Program-made: the position numbers and the translations under genes
Assembly (NCBI GenBank): GCA_902803725.1
Contig: CADCRD010000013.1
Location: 1 to 8,408, forward strand
DNA length: 8,408 bases
Direction of reading: 5' to 3'
Source of the DNA: an uncultured Eubacteriales bacterium
Lineage (GTDB): Bacteria > Bacillota > Clostridia > Peptostreptococcales > Anaerovoracaceae
Shown here: positions 5,901 through 8,408 of the stretch, in pieces
Position numbering within the stretch: the first letter of the stretch is position 1
Layout: every line of letters begins with the position of its first letter
Notes under the pieces: model-generated
Told to the model about the DNA's origin: nothing
Databases searched by the model: none
What the model saw: the letters and a program-made list of their open reading frames with translations, nothing else

Positions 5901-7010
5901 GTGAATAAAATGTTTTCAAATCAAAAAATCAACAGTGGCAGGCAGTTAGAACTGGATCTGGCCAAGTGTCTGGCTATCTTTTTTATGGTTTTTCTGCACT
6001 GCCTGATGGTCACGTCAGGATTTAACAATGATATCAGCCCATACATGCAGCGGGTGATCGGACAGCTTTTGGGAGAGCCGTTTGCCGCGCCGGTTTTCAT
6101 GTTTTCCATGGGTGTTGGAATGGTATATTCAAAAAACCAGGATCCAATATATCTGATAAAACGTGGAATAAAGCTGATGCTTTTGGGTCTGGTTGTAAAC
6201 ATAGGAGAATTCTTTCTCCCGCATTTCCTTGCAGGAAAGTTATTGGGAGAATGGGACATATTCCCTATAGCAGGGGGATTGCTGCTGTTCTGTATTGACA
6301 TCCTGGCATTTGCAGGAATGGCATTTATCCTGGTTGGAGTGCTTAAGAAGCTGAATTTGTCAGCAAGAGGAATTCTGATCGTTGCACTGATAATGTCAAT
6401 TGCCGGATCATTTTTGAGGTTTCATGACTTCGGCAGTAATATTCCAAACCTGATAGCAGGATATTTTATAGGCAGCGCAGGAGGGTTTACAGCATTTCCA
6501 CTGTTTAACTGGATCATTTTCCCTGCAGCGGGTATTATATTTGGTGAATACTATATCAGGTGCAGTAATAAGAAAAAGCTGCTTGCTTTCTGGCCGGCAG
6601 GCTTAGTGATATCAACAGCATATTTTATTATTTCGTGGTATCTTCCGAACGGATTTTTGTCTGATACACATCATTACTACTTCATGACTACGATCGATGC
6701 ATTGTTTTGCCTGATCTGCATTTATGGAGTTATTGGCTTTTGTTATGTGATATCAGGGTTCCTGTCAGAAGGTACTGTGAGATTTTTCTCAAAAATGAGC
6801 GGGAATCTGAACGCCATATACGTCGTTCAGTGGTTCCTGATTCCTGTTACATATATTTTCATTTGTTATTTCAACAGAGATGTCGTTTTGGGTGATTTGT
6901 CTCTTGTCATAATCGCATTGATCGAAATTGCTGCTGCCACAGCGATTGCCGCCGCTTATAGAAATATCAGAAAAAAATATTCTGGAAAGGAAGAAGGTCA
7001 TGTTAAGTAA
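5901..7010 (+). CDS. Multi-pass membrane acyltransferase-like protein (HGSNAT/DUF1624 or acyltransferase-3 type)
   Basis: 369 aa. The GTG start at 5901 is supported by AGGAG ending 5 nt upstream. The protein is mostly hydrophobic, with about ten predicted membrane segments between residue 20 and 352 and a basic, hydrophilic C-terminus. The N-terminal block R14-x4-D19-L-A-K followed by IFFMVFLHCLM (26-36, His33) matches the R...D...H arrangement of membrane acyltransferases of the acyltransferase-3 and heparan-alpha-glucosaminide N-acetyltransferase-like families. The FPLFNWIIFPAAGIIFGEYY segment (199-218) resembles the FPLFPW...G motif of the latter. Such enzymes transfer acyl groups across the membrane to glycans or other envelope molecules; the substrate here is unknown. 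The stop overlaps the start of the next gene, so the two are translationally coupled. The family call is by eye, and a non-enzymatic membrane protein cannot be excluded. Confidence 0.7.
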   Translation: MNKMFSNQKINSGRQLELDLAKCLAIFFMVFLHCLMVTSGFNNDISPYMQRVIGQLLGEPFAAPVFMFSMGVGMVYSKNQDPIYLIKRGIKLMLLGLVVNIGEFFLPHFLAGKLLGEWDIFPIAGGLLLFCIDILAFAGMAFILVGVLKKLNLSARGILIVALIMSIAGSFLRFHDFGSNIPNLIAGYFIGSAGGFTAFPLFNWIIFPAAGIIFGEYYIRCSNKKKLLAFWPAGLVISTAYFIISWYLPNGFLSDTHHYYFMTTIDALFCLICIYGVIGFCYVISGFLSEGTVRFFSKMSGNLNAIYVVQWFLIPVTYIFICYFNRDVVLGDLSLVIIALIEIAAATAIAAAYRNIRKKYSGKEEGHVK

Positions 7011-8408
7011 AATTAATACTAGAAAAACACTGGCAGTACTCTTATCGTTGCTGTTTGCGTCGGCTGTTCTTTTTGCTGTGTTCTCTGCACCTGTTTCTGC
7101 TGATAAGGGCAAAGCGGACTCAGAGAAAAAAGATAAGAAAACAGTTTTCCAGGAAAACCTCGAAAAGACTGGATCAGATAAAGAAGAGGAAGGGGTTGGA
7201 GTGCATAAAGATCCGGCTACCTTTGAAAAGAACTTCTGTCTGTCAGCAGGACAAAAGGAATTTGCAATCACGAAAATCGAAGATGTCGTATCAAAAATTA
7301 CAAGCCCGGAAATGAGCGATCTTGAAAAATACTACAGGCTTGCGGTGTGGGAAAACATGCATGTCACTTACGATTCGGATTTTTGGAGTGGCAGATATTA
7401 CATGGAGCTGTATCGTCATCAGTGGGATGCATATGGTGTATTAACAGATAAATCGGTATGCGCGGGTATGGCAATAACATATGCGAACTTCTGTCATGCA
7501 GCTGATCTGCCGTGTAAGTTTGTCAGAACAGATCCGAAAATCTTAGATCATACTATAAACTACGTTCCCGATATAAATGGAAATGCCTATTATCTTGATG
7601 TAACGGAGAACGATTTTCTTATGACAGGTGGATTTGCTGATATTATTGATAAACGTTTTGCAAATATAACAAAGGATCCTACCGATAGTACGTTTGAATA
7701 TCGGTCTGCCAGTGAATCAGATGATGAAGGATTTAGTGCAATAAATATAAAAGAGTGTTATTTGGAAAAATGTGAAGACTGGTCTGAAGGCAGTTTCACG
7801 ATAACATATGATGACTGGTATAAAGATCTCAGTTCGCCTGAAACTTCTGAAAAAGTCTTCGGAGCGCCATATGAAGAAAAAGGAAGCGGCGTACCAAAAT
7901 CAGATTCCAAATATAAGCATAGATCTTATCAGGATTTTGAAAATTATCCGGCACAAACTTATGAGTTACATCCGGATCGTGAAGTCACAGGCATCTGGTT
8001 CCTTGATGATTTCTATGAGGAACCCGGAGAAGTACTCAGCAAGATAGAAAATAACGAGCTTGATGAGCAATTACTCGATATATCCGGAGTAAAGAAAAAT
8101 TACGATTGTGATACCAGTGACGAGCTGATCGCGGCGATCAATAATGACATCTCGGTCAGATATTTCCCTTCAGTTGAAAACGATAAGGTTGTTGCAAAGG
8201 CAGCCGCTCTTACAAAGGATACTGATTATTCAATAAACTGCGAATCTTTCGATTTACAAAATCATGAAGCAAAAGTTACCATCACGGGCGAAGGAGATTA
8301 TAGTGGATCTCATAGTATCATTGTCAAATTGCGTTCAGCTGTAGTCAGTAAAGCTCCGGTCAGTAAGGTTGGTCTTGTTTACGACGGCAGTCCGCAGGCT
8401 CTTGTGAA
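7000..8408 (+). CDS. Secreted transglutaminase-like domain protein with C-terminal Ig/MBG-like modules (3' truncated by window edge)
   Basis: Open from ATG 7000 to the last base with no stop: 469 complete codons, continuing beyond the window. The start has an RBS (AAGGAAGAAGG, 6987-6997) and overlaps the preceding gene by 11 bp. Residues 1-34 form a signal peptide (basic N-terminus, hydrophobic core, cleavage after APVSA); a charged Lys/Glu linker (35-65) follows. A transglutaminase/protease-like domain has the expected Cys-His-Asp triad: C154 (KSVCAGMAITYANFC), H184 (LDHTINYV) and D200 (YYLDVTENDF). Such domains in clostridia act on surface or extracellular proteins, often as peptidases or cross-linking enzymes. 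Residues from about 385 form a beta-rich module (AKVTITGEGDYSGSHSIIVKL), and a second begins near 457 (GLVYDGSPQALV), resembling Ig/MBG-like surface repeats. Substrate and wall anchor are not visible. Confidence 0.85.
   Translation, partial: MLSKINTRKTLAVLLSLLFASAVLFAVFSAPVSADKGKADSEKKDKKTVFQENLEKTGSDKEEEGVGVHKDPATFEKNFCLSAGQKEFAITKIEDVVSKITSPEMSDLEKYYRLAVWENMHVTYDSDFWSGRYYMELYRHQWDAYGVLTDKSVCAGMAITYANFCHAADLPCKFVRTDPKILDHTINYVPDINGNAYYLDVTENDFLMTGGFADIIDKRFANITKDPTDSTFEYRSASESDDEGFSAINIKECYLEKCEDWSEGSFTITYDDWYKDLSSPETSEKVFGAPYEEKGSGVPKSDSKYKHRSYQDFENYPAQTYELHPDREVTGIWFLDDFYEEPGEVLSKIENNELDEQLLDISGVKKNYDCDTSDELIAAINNDISVRYFPSVENDKVVAKAAALTKDTDYSINCESFDLQNHEAKVTITGEGDYSGSHSIIVKLRSAVVSKAPVSKVGLVYDGSPQALV

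Overview
The window looks like a chromosomal segment of an anaerobic, low-to-moderate G+C Gram-positive bacterium (Firmicutes, clostridia-like). The evidence is a WhiA-type regulator tail, an oxygen-sensitive glycyl radical enzyme with its radical-SAM activase, strong GGAGG-type ribosome binding sites, use of TTG and GTG starts, and secreted proteins with clostridial-style surface modules. All recognised genes are on the + strand. No RNA gene, insertion sequence or CRISPR array was seen.

Layout. (1) Positions 1-397 are the C-terminal part of whiA, cut by the window edge. (2) Positions 398-627 are a non-coding stretch with a weak hairpin after whiA, a plausible extended -10 promoter near 510-536, and a leader that can fold into two mutually exclusive hairpins just before a strong RBS. 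(3) Positions 628-3000 encode a 790-aa glycyl radical enzyme of the pyruvate formate-lyase-like superfamily, with glycyl residue G765 and thiyl residue C433. (4) Positions 3001-3257 are an intercistronic region with two near-identical 70-nt repeats, each carrying a long inverted repeat. (5) A glycyl-radical-activating enzyme (TTG start, 3258-4325) follows. It overlaps or abuts tcdA (4331-5083, tRNA ct6A-forming dehydratase), and then comes a small lipoprotein of unknown function (5108-5638). (6) A strong rho-independent terminator (5728-5768) closes this group. (7) A second operon starts from a possible promoter at 5810-5838. It holds a multi-pass membrane acyltransferase-like protein (5901-7010) and, overlapping it by 11 bp, a secreted transglutaminase-like protein (7000 to beyond the window end).

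How the genes work together. The glycyl radical enzyme and its activase form one functional unit: the activase uses SAM to abstract a hydrogen from G765 and install the radical. The enzyme has the size and frame of the hydroxyproline/diol dehydratase-like subgroup. However, the active-site loop reads C-G-C-V-V-P, with Val where known eliminases and aryl-acetate decarboxylases have Glu. Its substrate therefore cannot be assigned, and it may be a new reaction type. No decarboxylase small subunit, microcompartment shell gene or substrate transporter is present in the window. The repeated hairpins between enzyme and activase probably set different expression levels of the two. The second operon is an envelope or secretion unit with no evident link to the first.
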